Below, one piece after another: positions 11,650 through 19,715 of a stretch of DNA of 64,000 nucleotides. This stretch comes from Pseudonocardia sp. MH-G8. Lineage in GTDB: Bacteria > Actinomycetota > Actinomycetes > Mycobacteriales > Pseudonocardiaceae. The notes below the pieces were generated by a model. It ran no database searches, was not told where the DNA came from, and saw only the letters and a program-made list of their open reading frames with translations. Each line of letters begins with the position of its first letter. Positions within the stretch are counted from its first letter, which is position 1. Position numbers and translations under genes: made by a program. The DNA is taken from the NCBI RefSeq assembly GCF_002262885.1, contig NZ_NKYF01000006.1, positions 186,001 to 250,000 of the forward strand, given 5' to 3'.

Positions 11650-11838
11650 TCAGCGGCGCGCAGCCGGAACGTCGTAGGCGTTACAGACCGCCTTCCACAC
11701 CTCACGCGGTTCGATCGCGGCCTCGAGGGCGTCCTCCACGGTGCGGTCGCCGAGCTCGGCGAACACGTGGTCGCGGGACACGGCAGCGGCGCGGGCGGCA
11801 CCGAACTCGCCCTCCATCAGCTCCCGGAAGTAGGTCAT
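11650..11838 (-). CDS. DUF3046 family small protein
   Basis: 62-aa acidic protein (MTYFRELMEGEFG ... EPREVWKAVCNAYDVP). It matches the small DUF3046 proteins encoded just upstream of recA in actinobacteria, such as M. tuberculosis Rv2738c. The function is unknown. ATG at 11838 is chosen for the GGGACGG site six bases upstream; GTG codons at 11844 and 11853 are alternatives, and 11844 aligns with the mycobacterial start. Same strand as recA. Confidence 0.8.
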   Translation of the reverse strand: MTYFRELMEGEFGAARAAAVSRDHVFAELGDRTVEDALEAAIEPREVWKAVCNAYDVPAARR

Positions 11839-11873
11839 TCGCACCCGTCCCACGGTAGTGGCAGGCTGCAGGC

Positions 11874-13166
11874 GTGCCCGACCTGCTGCCCGCCGTGTGG
11901 GTCGCGCTCGGCGGTGCGGCCGAGGAGCTCGACCGGATCCGTGTCACCGGCCCCCCGGCCGTCCTGCCCTCCCGGTTCCCCGTCACCGCCGTCGGTGCCG
12001 CGGCGGTGGGCGCGAGCCTGCTGGCCGCCACCGCGGGTACCGGTGTGCCGGTCGGCGTCGACACCGCCGGGCTCGCCGTGGCGCTGCGCAGCGAGCGGTA
12101 CGTGCGCCTGGACGGGCGGTCGGTCGGGAGCCCGTTCGACCCGCTGTCCGCCTTCCACCCCACCGCGGACGGCTGGCTGCGGCTGCACGCCAACTACCCG
12201 TGGCACCGGGCGGCCGCCCTGCGCGTGCTCGGCTGCGCCGAGGCCGATGCCCCGGCGGCGATCGCGCGGCGCGGCGCCGTCGAGCTGGAGACCGCGCTGC
12301 ACGCCGCGGGCGGGATCGGCGCCGCGGTGCGCACCGAGCAGGAGTGGCGGGCGGCCTCCGGGACGCCGCCACCGCTCGTGGAGCGGCGCGTGCTCGGCCC
12401 CGCCGCGCCGCGCGCGCCGCGACGTCCACGCGTGCTCGACCTCACGCGGGTGATCGCCGGGCCCGTCGCCACGCGGACGCTGGCGGCCCACGGCGCCGAC
12501 GTCCTGCGCCTCGACCCGCCGGACCGCCCCGAGATCCCCCTGCAGGCCTACGACACGCTGCCGGGCAAGCGCAGCGCCCTGCTCGACCTCGCGGCGCACG
12601 GCCCGCTGCTCGAGGAGCTCCTCGCCGGCGCCGACGTCGTCGTCACCGGCTACCGCCCGGGCGCGCTCGACCGGTTCGGGCTGGCCCCCGGGGCGCTGGC
12701 CCGCCGCCACCCCGGGCTGGTGATCGTCACGCTGTCGGCGTGGGGGCAGGAGGGCCCGTGGGCACGGCGCCGGGGCTTCGACAGCATCGTGCAGGCGGCG
12801 TGCGGGATCGCCCACGCCGAGGCGGCCGGCGGCGTGCCCGGCGCCCTGCCCGCGCAGCTGCTCGACCACGCCACCGGCTACGTGGCCGCCGCCGGCGCCC
12901 TTTTCGCGCTGTACGCGCAACGGCGCACGGGCGGGAGCCACCACGTCCGGCTCGCGCTGGCCGGTACGGCCGCCTGGCTGCAGTCGCTACCCCGCACCGA
13001 TCCCGCCGACCTGCCCGCCGACCCGGCGCCGCACCTCGTCGAGCTCGAGTCGCCGGCCGGGCGCCTGACCCTTGCCGCCCCGCCGGGCACGGTCGACGGA
13101 GAACCTCTGAGTTGGCCCGCACCGGCCCCTTCCTTCGGCACGGCACAGCCCCGCTGGGACCCGTGA
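11874..13166 (+). CDS. CaiB/BaiF family III CoA-transferase
   Basis: 430-aa protein with the family III CoA-transferase fold. The conserved part begins near residue 185 (RVLDLTRVIAGPVATRTLAAHGADVLRLD). The likely catalytic Asp is Asp331 in LLDHATG, which aligns with the GDSNTG region of formyl-CoA transferase. The first ~180 residues look like a diverged second copy of the fold, giving a one-chain pseudo-dimer. It would move CoA between carboxylic acids; the acid is unknown. GTG start; diverges from the DUF3046 gene. Confidence 0.85.
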   Translation: MPDLLPAVWVALGGAAEELDRIRVTGPPAVLPSRFPVTAVGAAAVGASLLAATAGTGVPVGVDTAGLAVALRSERYVRLDGRSVGSPFDPLSAFHPTADGWLRLHANYPWHRAAALRVLGCAEADAPAAIARRGAVELETALHAAGGIGAAVRTEQEWRAASGTPPPLVERRVLGPAAPRAPRRPRVLDLTRVIAGPVATRTLAAHGADVLRLDPPDRPEIPLQAYDTLPGKRSALLDLAAHGPLLEELLAGADVVVTGYRPGALDRFGLAPGALARRHPGLVIVTLSAWGQEGPWARRRGFDSIVQAACGIAHAEAAGGVPGALPAQLLDHATGYVAAAGALFALYAQRRTGGSHHVRLALAGTAAWLQSLPRTDPADLPADPAPHLVELESPAGRLTLAAPPGTVDGEPLSWPAPAPSFGTAQPRWDP

Positions 13167-13281
13167 TCACCGGACGGGCGCATCCCCGGCGACATGTCGC
13201 CGTGGCTGCACCGAACCGACGATCACGACCATCCGTCGACGAGTCCCCGATCGCGCCCGGGACGGTAGCGTCGTGTCCGTG

Positions 13282-13413
13282 ATGTCCGTTCTCGCGCTCG
13301 CGCAGGACCCCACGGGGCTGTCGTCGCCGGTGGGGCGGCTGGTCGTGCTGTTCGGGCTGCTGGCGTCGCTGGCGGTGCTGTTGCGCTGGTGGTGGTACAA
13401 CCGCAGGCGCTGA
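13282..13413 (+). CDS. Small single-pass membrane protein
   Basis: 43-aa frame starting at ATG 13282 (an in-frame GTG at 13273 is possible). One hydrophobic helix (about residues 19-34) is flanked by a Trp/Arg-rich end, RWWWYNRRR. The composition (short polar N-terminus, one helix, basic cytoplasmic tail) is that of real bacterial micro-membrane proteins, and the frame ends between convergent neighbours. No family recognised. It could be chance in GC-rich DNA. Confidence 0.45.
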   Translation: MSVLALAQDPTGLSSPVGRLVVLFGLLASLAVLLRWWWYNRRR

Positions 13414-13436
13414 GGCGCCGGACGGCCCCGCCTCGC

Positions 13437-14672
13437 TCAGGTGGCCGGGCGGGGAGCGCGGCGCAGGGCGGTGGTTCCCGCGGCCGCCAGGTACGGCAGG
13501 ACGACCACCGCGGCCACCACGCCGAGCACCGCGTACGAGGCGCCGGCGACCACGATCCCGGCGGCGACTCCCCCGACGGCGCCGCTGACGTTCATCGCGA
13601 CGTCGGCCAGGCCCTGCGCGCCGGTGCGCACGTGCGCCGGCACCGACTCCGAGACCAGCGCCGAGCCCGCGACGAGGCCCGCGGACCAGCCGAGGCCCAG
13701 CAGCACGAGGCCGGTGGTGAGCAGGCCGGTGTCGGTCGGGCCCGCCACCGCGCACACCACGCCGGCGGCGAGCAGCAACGCCCCGGCCAGCGCGAGCACG
13801 CGGGACCGCCCGGCGCGGTCGGCGAGCCAGCCGAACAGCGGGCTGAGCGCGTACATGCCCGCGACGTGCAGGCTGATCACCAGGCCGACCACGGCGAGGG
13901 TGGCGCCGCCGTGGTCCATGTGCACCGGCGTCATCGACATGAGTCCGACCATGAGCAGGTGGCTCACCACGATCCCGCCCAGCCCCAGCAGCGCGGCGGG
14001 CGAGCTCCGCAGGGCGGCGCGGACCTCCGCTCCCCCGGCAGCCGCCGTCGTGACGCCCGCAGCGTGCCGGGCGAGCAGCAGCGGATCCGGGCGCAGGCCG
14101 ATCCAGGTGCCGGCCGCCGCCACGGCGAACGCCACCGCGCACAGCAGGTACGGGCCGGTGGTGGGCTCCAGGCCGAGCCCTCCGGCCACCCCTTGGACCG
14201 GACCCGCGAGGTTCGGGCCCGCCACCGCACCGACCGTGGTGGCCCAGACGACCATCGCGAGCGAGCGCGCCCGCCGCTCGGGGGCCGCGAGGTCGGTGGC
14301 CGCGAAGCGCGCGGCCAGGCCCGCCGCCGTTGCCGCACCGACCAGCACCAGCGCGACGAGCAGGGCGGGCGCCGACCCGACGGAGACGGCCACCACCGCG
14401 GCCGCGCCGCCCACCGCTGCGGTGCCGTACCCGAGGCTCAGGGCGGGGCGGCGCCCCTTCCTGGCCGCGACACGCGCCACGACGAACGACGCCGCGGCCG
14501 CGCCGAGCACCGAGCCGGTCTGCGCCAGCCCGCCCACGACCTCCGACCCGGACAGCCGCGACGCCACCAGCGAGCTGACCGCGATCGCCGCGGACACACC
14601 GACCCCGCCGAGCACTTGGGTGGCGGCGAGCACGATCAGGATGCGGCGCTGTACGGCGGTCTCGACGGGCAC
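13437..14672 (-). CDS. Major facilitator superfamily transporter
   Basis: 411-aa protein with twelve predicted membrane helices and an MFS loop 2-3 signature in the first half (RVAARKGRRPALSLG) and second half (GWLADRAGRSRVLALAG). Such proteins are mostly proton-coupled drug or metabolite exporters; the substrate cannot be read from sequence. GTG at 14672 has AGGA nine bases upstream; GTG at 14678 is also possible. Its promoter side faces the 2.2-kb repeat block. Confidence 0.85.
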   Translation of the reverse strand: MPVETAVQRRILIVLAATQVLGGVGVSAAIAVSSLVASRLSGSEVVGGLAQTGSVLGAAAASFVVARVAARKGRRPALSLGYGTAAVGGAAAVVAVSVGSAPALLVALVLVGAATAAGLAARFAATDLAAPERRARSLAMVVWATTVGAVAGPNLAGPVQGVAGGLGLEPTTGPYLLCAVAFAVAAAGTWIGLRPDPLLLARHAAGVTTAAAGGAEVRAALRSSPAALLGLGGIVVSHLLMVGLMSMTPVHMDHGGATLAVVGLVISLHVAGMYALSPLFGWLADRAGRSRVLALAGALLLAAGVVCAVAGPTDTGLLTTGLVLLGLGWSAGLVAGSALVSESVPAHVRTGAQGLADVAMNVSGAVGGVAAGIVVAGASYAVLGVVAAVVVLPYLAAAGTTALRRAPRPAT

Positions 14673-14872
14673 GGCCACCGATCCTGGTGCCCCGGCGCCC
14701 CCCGCACCACCCGGTTCCCGGCAGCGGGTAGCACGTGCAGGGCGCCGGATGATCGTTGTGAGCCGTACACCGGTGCCCTCGCGACCGCGCTCCTGTACTT
14801 CTCGCACGCCGGCCCGCCGCCCTGATCGCCGGGAGTTTCGTCCGAGCCGCAGATCGAGCCTGTTGGCCGAAT

Positions 14873-15420
14873 CGGTCACGGCCCGCACCGCGGACGCTGC
14901 GTCGATCACGACACATGGTGGCCGGTCGATCGCCGCTCACGACCGTCCGCCCAGGGTCGACGCTGCTGGTCGGGACGCGGCGCGCGGTGGTCGGTCCGAT
15001 CAGTACCTGAGGGCGGGCGCTGCGACAGTGGCGTACTCGTCGGAGCGATCACGGCCAGGTGATCGCTCCGATCAGTACCTGGGTGCTGTCGCGACGACGA
15101 CGGCGGCGTACTCGTCGGGGTGATCAGGGCCGGGTGATCGGTCCGAGCAGTACCTGGGTGCGGGTGCGGCGACAGTGGCGTACTTGTCGGAGCGATCAGC
15201 GCCGGGTGATCGGTCCGAGCAGTGCGCGGGTGCTGCCGCGGCGACGGCGGCGTACATGTCGGGCCGAGCAGCCAGGGCCAGGTGATCGGCCCGAGCAGTG
15301 CGCGGGTGCTGTCGCGACGACGTCAGGTGCTTCTCGCAGCGATCACCATCCGGCATCCACGGGCCCAGCTCGGCAACGCTCGATCTGTCGACCTCGCACC
15401 ATTTTCGCTGATCACGGCCA
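14873..15420. repeat. Modular repeat A, copy 1 (five units)
   Basis: A leader of about 110 bases (14873-14985) is followed by five imperfect tandem units of 72-76 bases (starts near 14988, 15060, 15135, 15207, 15283) and a trailer of about 75 bases. Units share TGATCGGTCCGAGCAGT, GGTGCTGTCGCG and CGTACTCGTCGG blocks and are rich in GATC. Adjacent units are joined by a hairpin: 15041-15052 pairs perfectly with 15059-15070. The arms at 15260-15270 and 15283-15293 have changed on both sides and still pair. No credible coding frame is present. Confidence 0.8.
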
Positions 15421-15558
15421 CCTCGCGTCCCGGGACGCGCCCCGTGCATGATCAATGAGACGTGAGAGGGGTCTGCTGGAGATCAAACCCCGCTGAGGTC
15501 TCGCTCGTGGCGGACGTGGCCGTCCAGGTTCCGCGTCCCGCGCCCGTTGCACGACCAC

Positions 15559-15606
15559 GTAGACGTGAGAGGGGTTGGGGGAAGATCCAACCCCTCTCAC
15601 GTCTAC
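15559..15606. repeat. Perfect 20-bp-arm hairpin
   Basis: Arms at 15559-15578 and 15587-15606 are perfectly complementary with an 8-base loop. The left arm reads GTAGACGTGAGAGGGGTTGG. A partial copy (GACGTGAGAGGGGT) occurs at about 15459-15472 and a CCTCTCATGATC echo near 15892. It could be a terminator or a small repeat-derived hairpin; no gene ends next to it. Confidence 0.75.
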
Positions 15607-15621
15607 ATCGTCGTGGAATCT

Positions 15622-15870
15622 CCTGCGGGCGCGCCGTTCCCGGCTCGCGACCACTGCCTCACACCCCGGCCCTGGTCTTCGGCGTAGTCGGCCGGGTTCC
15701 CCCTGCTCCTCCCGTCGGCGGGGTGGCCGGGTTGGCAGAACTGCCGAATATCGGGGCCGGGTGGGCGGCCGTCCCCGGCGCGGGCCCAGGCCTGTCCGGG
15801 ACGAGCCCGCCCCTGCTGGGTGCTCGCGCACCTTGCGGTGGTCCCGATCCACCCCCTCACGATGATCATC
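15622..15870 (-). repeat. Repeat B, inverted copy
   Basis: About 250 bases whose reverse complement aligns, with scattered changes and small gaps, to 16410-16670. Shared blocks include CCGATATTCG/ACGATATTCG, AACCCGGCCAC, GGACGGCCGCCC and AACGGCGCGCCC. No intact reading frame is conserved between the copies. Boundaries are approximate because they were judged by eye. Confidence 0.6.
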
Positions 15871-15948
15871 GGGCCGGTTCGCGACGCGTCCACCTCTCAT
15901 GATCGGCGGGATCGAGACATGGGCTGCAGGGGGAGCTTGTCGCCGGAT

Positions 15949-16412
15949 GGGTCAGGCCCGCAGCGCGGGCGCTGCGTCGATCACGAGCAGATGGCGGTCG
16001 GTCGATCTTCGGCCACGACCATCCGCCCATGATCGACACTGCCGCTCGGGACGCGGTCCGCGGTGATCGATCTGATCAGCACCTGGAAGCGGGTGTGACG
16101 ACGGTCGCGTACGTGTCGAGGTGATCAGGGCCTGGTGATCGGTGCGAGCAGTGCGTGGGTGCTGTCGCGGCGACGTCAGGTACTTCTCGGGGTGATCAGG
16201 ACCGGGTGATCGGTCCGAGCAGTGCGTGGGTGCTGTCGCGGCGACGTCAGGTACTTCTCGGGGTGATCAGGACCGGGTGATCGGTCCGAGCAGTGCGTGG
16301 GTGCTGTCGCGGCGACGTCAGGTACTTCTCGCAGCGATCGCCATCGCGCGGCCGCGGGCCCCATTCGGCAACACGCTCCCGGTGCGGCTCATGTCCCCGA
16401 TCCGCTGATCAA
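15949..16412. repeat. Modular repeat A, copy 2 (one diverged plus three 71-bp units)
   Basis: The leader (15949-16075) matches that of copy 1 through GCTGCGTCGATCACGA and CATCCGCCCATGATCGAC. A diverged unit is then followed by three tandem units of exactly 71 bases (16120-16190, 16191-16261, 16262-16332). The last two differ only at the final base, suggesting recent duplication. Inside each, GGACCG-GGTGAT-CGGTCC forms a hairpin and GTCGCGGCGAC a second palindrome. The trailer matches copy 1 (CGGCAACACGCTC). Confidence 0.85.
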
Positions 16413-16670
16413 GGCCGTTGTCGGAGGGGTTCGGGAACGGCACCACCGCCATTCGAGTGGGCACCCGGCCGCGACGGGCTCGTCCACAACTGGCCTGGGC
16501 CAGGTCGGGAACGGCCGCCCGAACGACCACGATATTCGTGGCTCGTGCCCAACCCGGCCACCTTCGGCGCGGTCGGCGCCGGCCCCACTGCGAGTGAGAC
16601 CCCGGTGCGGGGTGGGCAGGAGGTCTCGAGCCGGGGACGGCGCGCCCACCGCAACCAGGCCTACGAGGCA
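16410..16670 (+). repeat. Repeat B, direct copy
   Basis: Starts where repeat A copy 2 ends and matches the reverse complement of about 15622-15870 over some 250 bases. Together with A1, B1 and A2 it fills a 2.2-kb stretch without supportable genes between the MFS gene and the SDR gene. The remaining 16670-16940 holds only short palindromes. Confidence 0.6.
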
Positions 16671-16776
16671 GGGCCGCGGGGAAGAGCGACGGCAGCCTCA
16701 CCCCGTCCGTGTTCCGCCACGCCCCCGGATTTGCGCCGCCCACCCCGTCGACGGGGGCGTGGGACGGGAGGAGAAG

Positions 16777-16794
16777 GCGTGGGCGCGCCCACGC
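16777..16794. terminator. Perfect 18-bp palindrome downstream of the SDR gene
   Basis: GCGTGGGCGCGCCCACGC is a perfect palindrome about 150 bases beyond the stop codon of the minus-strand SDR gene. A second inverted pair (CCACGCCCCCG ... CGGGGGCGTGG, about 16721-16763) lies close by. Both could form terminator-like stems; no T-run follows, as is usual in actinomycetes. Confidence 0.4.
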
Positions 16795-16940
16795 AATCCG
16801 TCCCGAGCGGCAGCACCCTCCGGGAGAGGAGCCGGCCGCGGCGCCCGGTCGAGGTGTGCTCACGCACCCGTTCCGGCTGCGCACCCCGTCGACACGCCGC
16901 TCGCGCGGAGAAGTGAGGGACGTGGGCGGTGGCTACCGCG

Positions 16941-17747
16941 TCAGACGGCCTTGAGGAACCCCCCGTCCACGACGACGTCGGCGCCCGTCGTGCTCGCCGA
17001 GCGTGCGGAGGCGAGCAGCACGATCACGTCGGCGACCTCCTGCGGGTCGACGAGGCGCCCGGTGCGCAGCGCCATCATCTCGGGAGCGATCTGGTCCATG
17101 ACCGCGTCGCGGTCCGCGCCGACCGCGGCCGCGAGGATGTCGGCCGCGCCGCCCTCCTCAGTCCACCACGCGGTGCGGACGGGACCCGGGGACACCGTGT
17201 TCACCCGCACCCCCTGGGGCGCGAACTCCTCCGACAGGGCCTTCGTCAGGTTGTTCAGGGCCGCCTTCGCGGACGCGTAGTCGACGTTCATCGGGCCGGG
17301 CTGGCGGGCGTTCACCGTCGAGACGTTCACGATCGCGCCGCCGCCGCGTTCCAGCATCGCCGGGATCGCCGCCCGCACCGCCCGGACGACGGCGAACAGG
17401 TTGAACTCGAACATCTCCCGCCAGTCCGCGTCGGTGAGCGGGAGGAAGGAGAAGCGGGGCAGGGACACGCCGGGCGGCGGCCCGCCGGCGTTGTTGACCA
17501 GGATGTCCAGCCCGCCGAAGACGTCCACGGCGTGCGTGACGACCGCGGCGGGTGCGTCGGGGTCGGTCAGGTCGACGGGCAGGTGCACGAGGCCGGGCCC
17601 GGCGAGCGCGTCGAGCTCGGCGCTGCTCTTGCGCGACGCCACGACCACGCGGGCGCCTTCCGCACGCAGGGTGCGCGCCGTCGCGAGGCCGATGCCCTTG
17701 CTACCGCCGGTGACGACGGCGACCTTGTCAGCGAGATTCAGTTCCAC
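16941..17747 (-). CDS. Short-chain dehydrogenase/reductase
   Basis: 268-aa classical SDR with a cofactor loop TGGSKGIG (residues 12-19), NNAG, a catalytic Ser in NVSTVNA and the YASAK catalytic pair. It reduces or oxidises an alcohol/ketone using NAD(P)(H); the substrate is unknown. GTG at 17747 is chosen because GAGG lies nine bases upstream and it opens the typical first strand (DKVAVVTGG). Confidence 0.88.
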   Translation of the reverse strand: MELNLADKVAVVTGGSKGIGLATARTLRAEGARVVVASRKSSAELDALAGPGLVHLPVDLTDPDAPAAVVTHAVDVFGGLDILVNNAGGPPPGVSLPRFSFLPLTDADWREMFEFNLFAVVRAVRAAIPAMLERGGGAIVNVSTVNARQPGPMNVDYASAKAALNNLTKALSEEFAPQGVRVNTVSPGPVRTAWWTEEGGAADILAAAVGADRDAVMDQIAPEMMALRTGRLVDPQEVADVIVLLASARSASTTGADVVVDGGFLKAV

Positions 17748-17822
17748 ACCGAAGAGCCTCGCGGCCGGCGCGCCCCCGGTCCGGCGGAGATCGGACACCG
17801 CATGTCGGCGTCCGATTCCCGC

Positions 17823-18326
17823 TCAGCCGCCGTGTTCGGACACGTACTCGTCCGGGTCCTTGTCTGCGCCGGAGAGTCCCCGGGCACCGCGGTGCTCGTC
17901 CTCGAAGCCGGCGAACCGGGCACCGAGCTCCTGCCGCAGCTCCAGCGACGCGGCCCGCAGGAAGTCGGGGAGGTCGTCGTGCTCCTCCTCGTCCAGGTGC
18001 TCGTCGTTCGCCTCGCGCGCGTCCTGGATCCCCGCCCACCACTCGTCGCTGCCGACCTCGGCGGCCGCCGCGCGCCGGATGCCCTGGCGGATCTCGTCGT
18101 GGTCGCCGATGGCGTCGCGCGTCTCGTCCTCGCTGCCCTCCACCTGCTGCAGCAGCGCGGGGTAGAAGTGCTCCTCCTCCGCGGACGCGTGCGTCTCCAG
18201 GCGCGCGGCGAGGCCGAGCCACACCTCGTTGGCGGCCTGCGGGTCGGCACGCAGTTCGGCGAGCCGGGCGAAGCGGCTGCGGAACCACTCGTGGTCGTCG
18301 AGGATCAACCGGATCACGTCGGGCAT
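17823..18326 (-). CDS. Hemerythrin HHE-domain protein
   Basis: 167-aa helical protein with hemerythrin-type metal ligands: DDHEWF near the N-terminus, HASAEEEHFYPALL, GDHDEIR and DEHLDEEEHDDLPDF. Such proteins bind a di-iron centre and serve in oxygen, NO or redox sensing or iron storage. ATG start at 18326. It diverges from the arginase-like gene over 35 bases. Confidence 0.85.
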   Translation of the reverse strand: MPDVIRLILDDHEWFRSRFARLAELRADPQAANEVWLGLAARLETHASAEEEHFYPALLQQVEGSEDETRDAIGDHDEIRQGIRRAAAAEVGSDEWWAGIQDAREANDEHLDEEEHDDLPDFLRAASLELRQELGARFAGFEDEHRGARGLSGADKDPDEYVSEHGG

Positions 18327-18361
18327 TCCCGGTGGTAGCCCGGGCGGCGGGGCAGCAAACT

Positions 18362-19114
18362 GTGCACGTGACCGTGATCGCCGTCCCGTTCCACCTCGAC
18401 GAGCCCCTCCCCGAGCTGGACCTCCCCCTGCCCGCGGAACGCACGATCGCGCCGGCGCTGCCGCCGGGCACGCCGTGGGAGCGGATGGCGGTCCTCTACG
18501 AGCAGGTCGCCGCCGCGGTCGCGGCGGAGGTCGGAGCGGGCCGCGTGCCGGTCGTGGCCTCCGGCGACTGCACGACCGCGCTCGGCGTGGTCGCCGGCCT
18601 GCAGCGGGCCGGGCGCGATCCCCGGATCGTGTGGTTCGACGCCCACGGTGACGTGCAGGCGCCGGACACGTCCGCCTCGGGGTACCTGGGCGGGTTCCCG
18701 GTGCGCCAGCTGGTGGGCGGCTCCGACCGCACGCTCCCCGGGCGGCTGGGGCTGCGGCCGGTCGCGGAGCACGACGTGGTGCTGGTCGACGCCCGGGACC
18801 TGGACCCGCCCGAGGTGGCGTTCCTGGCGGGCTCGCAGATCCGGCACGTGCCGGTCGCCGAGTTGGCGTCGGCGCTGCCGGACGGGCCGGTCTACCTGCA
18901 CGTCGACGTCGACGTCATCGACCCGGCAGACCTCCCGGGGCTGCTGTTCCCGGCCCCGGGTGGCCCGCCGCTGTCCGCGGTGGCGGACGCCGTCCGGACC
19001 GTCGTCGCCGCCGGTGGCGTGGCCGCGGTCGGGCTCGCGTGCACCTATCGCGCCGGCGACGGTGCCGGCCGACGGCTGGCCGGGCTCGTCCAGGAGCTGT
19101 CAGCCCTCCAGTAG
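18362..19114 (+). CDS. Arginase/agmatinase-family (ureohydrolase fold) protein
   Basis: 250-aa protein with the two hallmark metal motifs WFDAHGD and HVDVDVIDP. The first motif, usually GGDH, is SGDC here, so the first His ligand is Cys; related uncharacterised members share this change. It may hydrolyse a guanidino or amidino compound or have another activity. GTG at 18362 is preferred (GGGG nine bases upstream); GTG at 18368 is possible. Its 3' end overlaps the convergent TetR gene by 15 bases. Confidence 0.8.
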   Translation: MHVTVIAVPFHLDEPLPELDLPLPAERTIAPALPPGTPWERMAVLYEQVAAAVAAEVGAGRVPVVASGDCTTALGVVAGLQRAGRDPRIVWFDAHGDVQAPDTSASGYLGGFPVRQLVGGSDRTLPGRLGLRPVAEHDVVLVDARDLDPPEVAFLAGSQIRHVPVAELASALPDGPVYLHVDVDVIDPADLPGLLFPAPGGPPLSAVADAVRTVVAAGGVAAVGLACTYRAGDGAGRRLAGLVQELSALQ

Positions 19115-19675
19115 CCGGGCGGCGGCGGCGCGGGCGTGCTCGATCGCGTCGGCCTGCCCGCCCGCGGTGACCGCGACGTTGGCGCCCTCGTACAGCACGT
19201 GCAGCTGCCCACCGAGGCGTTCCGCATCCGGGAGGCCCAACGCCTGCACCTGCGCGGTGAACAGCGCCCGCATCGCCGCCTTCTCGGCGCGGACGACGGT
19301 GACGCCCGGGTGGTCGGTCCCCCCGATCTCGGCGTGGGCGTTGACGAACGCGCACCCGCGGTCCTGATCGGCGAGCCGCTCCTCGAGCGCGTCGAACACC
19401 GCCAGCACCCGGCCCCGCCCGGGCGGCGTGCGCTCGAGGTACTCGCCCACGAACACCTGCCAGCGCCGCGCCCTGCGGCGCAGGTAGAGCGCGACCAGCG
19501 CGTCCTTGCTGCCGAACCGGTCGTAGAGGGTCTTCTTGGTGGTGCCCGCGGAGTCGGCGATCAGGTCGACCCCCACCGCGCGGATCCCGCGCCGGTAGAA
19601 CAGCTCCGCCGCGGCGGTGACGAGCCGCTCGCCCGCGGGCGTCAGCGGCTGCTCGACGTCGAAGTCGGTGTCCAT
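19100..19675 (-). CDS. TetR-family repressor divergent from EamA transporter
   Basis: 191-aa regulator with an N-terminal helix-turn-helix (VGVDLIADSAGTTKKTLYDRFGSKDALV) and a helical ligand-binding domain. It is divergent from the EamA transporter gene, and a short palindrome typical of TetR operators (19687-19700) lies between them. This points to control of the transporter and itself. ATG at 19675; a TTG nine bases further upstream is less likely. Confidence 0.9.
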   Translation of the reverse strand: MDTDFDVEQPLTPAGERLVTAAAELFYRRGIRAVGVDLIADSAGTTKKTLYDRFGSKDALVALYLRRRARRWQVFVGEYLERTPPGRGRVLAVFDALEERLADQDRGCAFVNAHAEIGGTDHPGVTVVRAEKAAMRALFTAQVQALGLPDAERLGGQLHVLYEGANVAVTAGGQADAIEHARAAAARLLEG

Positions 19676-19686
19676 ACACGGCAAGT

Positions 19687-19700
19687 ATACCGACCGGTAT
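19687..19700. promoter_or_regulatory. Candidate TetR operator
   Basis: ATACCGACCGGTAT consists of perfect 6-base arms with a 2-base centre, in the 40-base divergent region between the TetR gene (start 19675) and the EamA gene (start 19716). Position and ACCG-NN-CGGT form are typical of operators recognised by TetR-family repressors. Confidence 0.75.
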
Positions 19701-19715
19701 GGTTACCTGCAAGGC

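Noticed and set aside
15412..15900. HNH endonuclease or DUF222 remnant in repeat B
   Set aside because: His-containing frames were compared between the two B copies, but no HNH motif or conserved frame is present.
14873..16412. CRISPR array
   Set aside because: Units are 71-76 bases and similar along their whole length, with no short repeat/unique spacer pattern and no cas genes nearby.
16297..17280. Coding gene in the repeat block running into the SDR gene
   Set aside because: The frame starts inside repeat A, crosses repeat B and is antisense to the SDR gene; no family resemblance.
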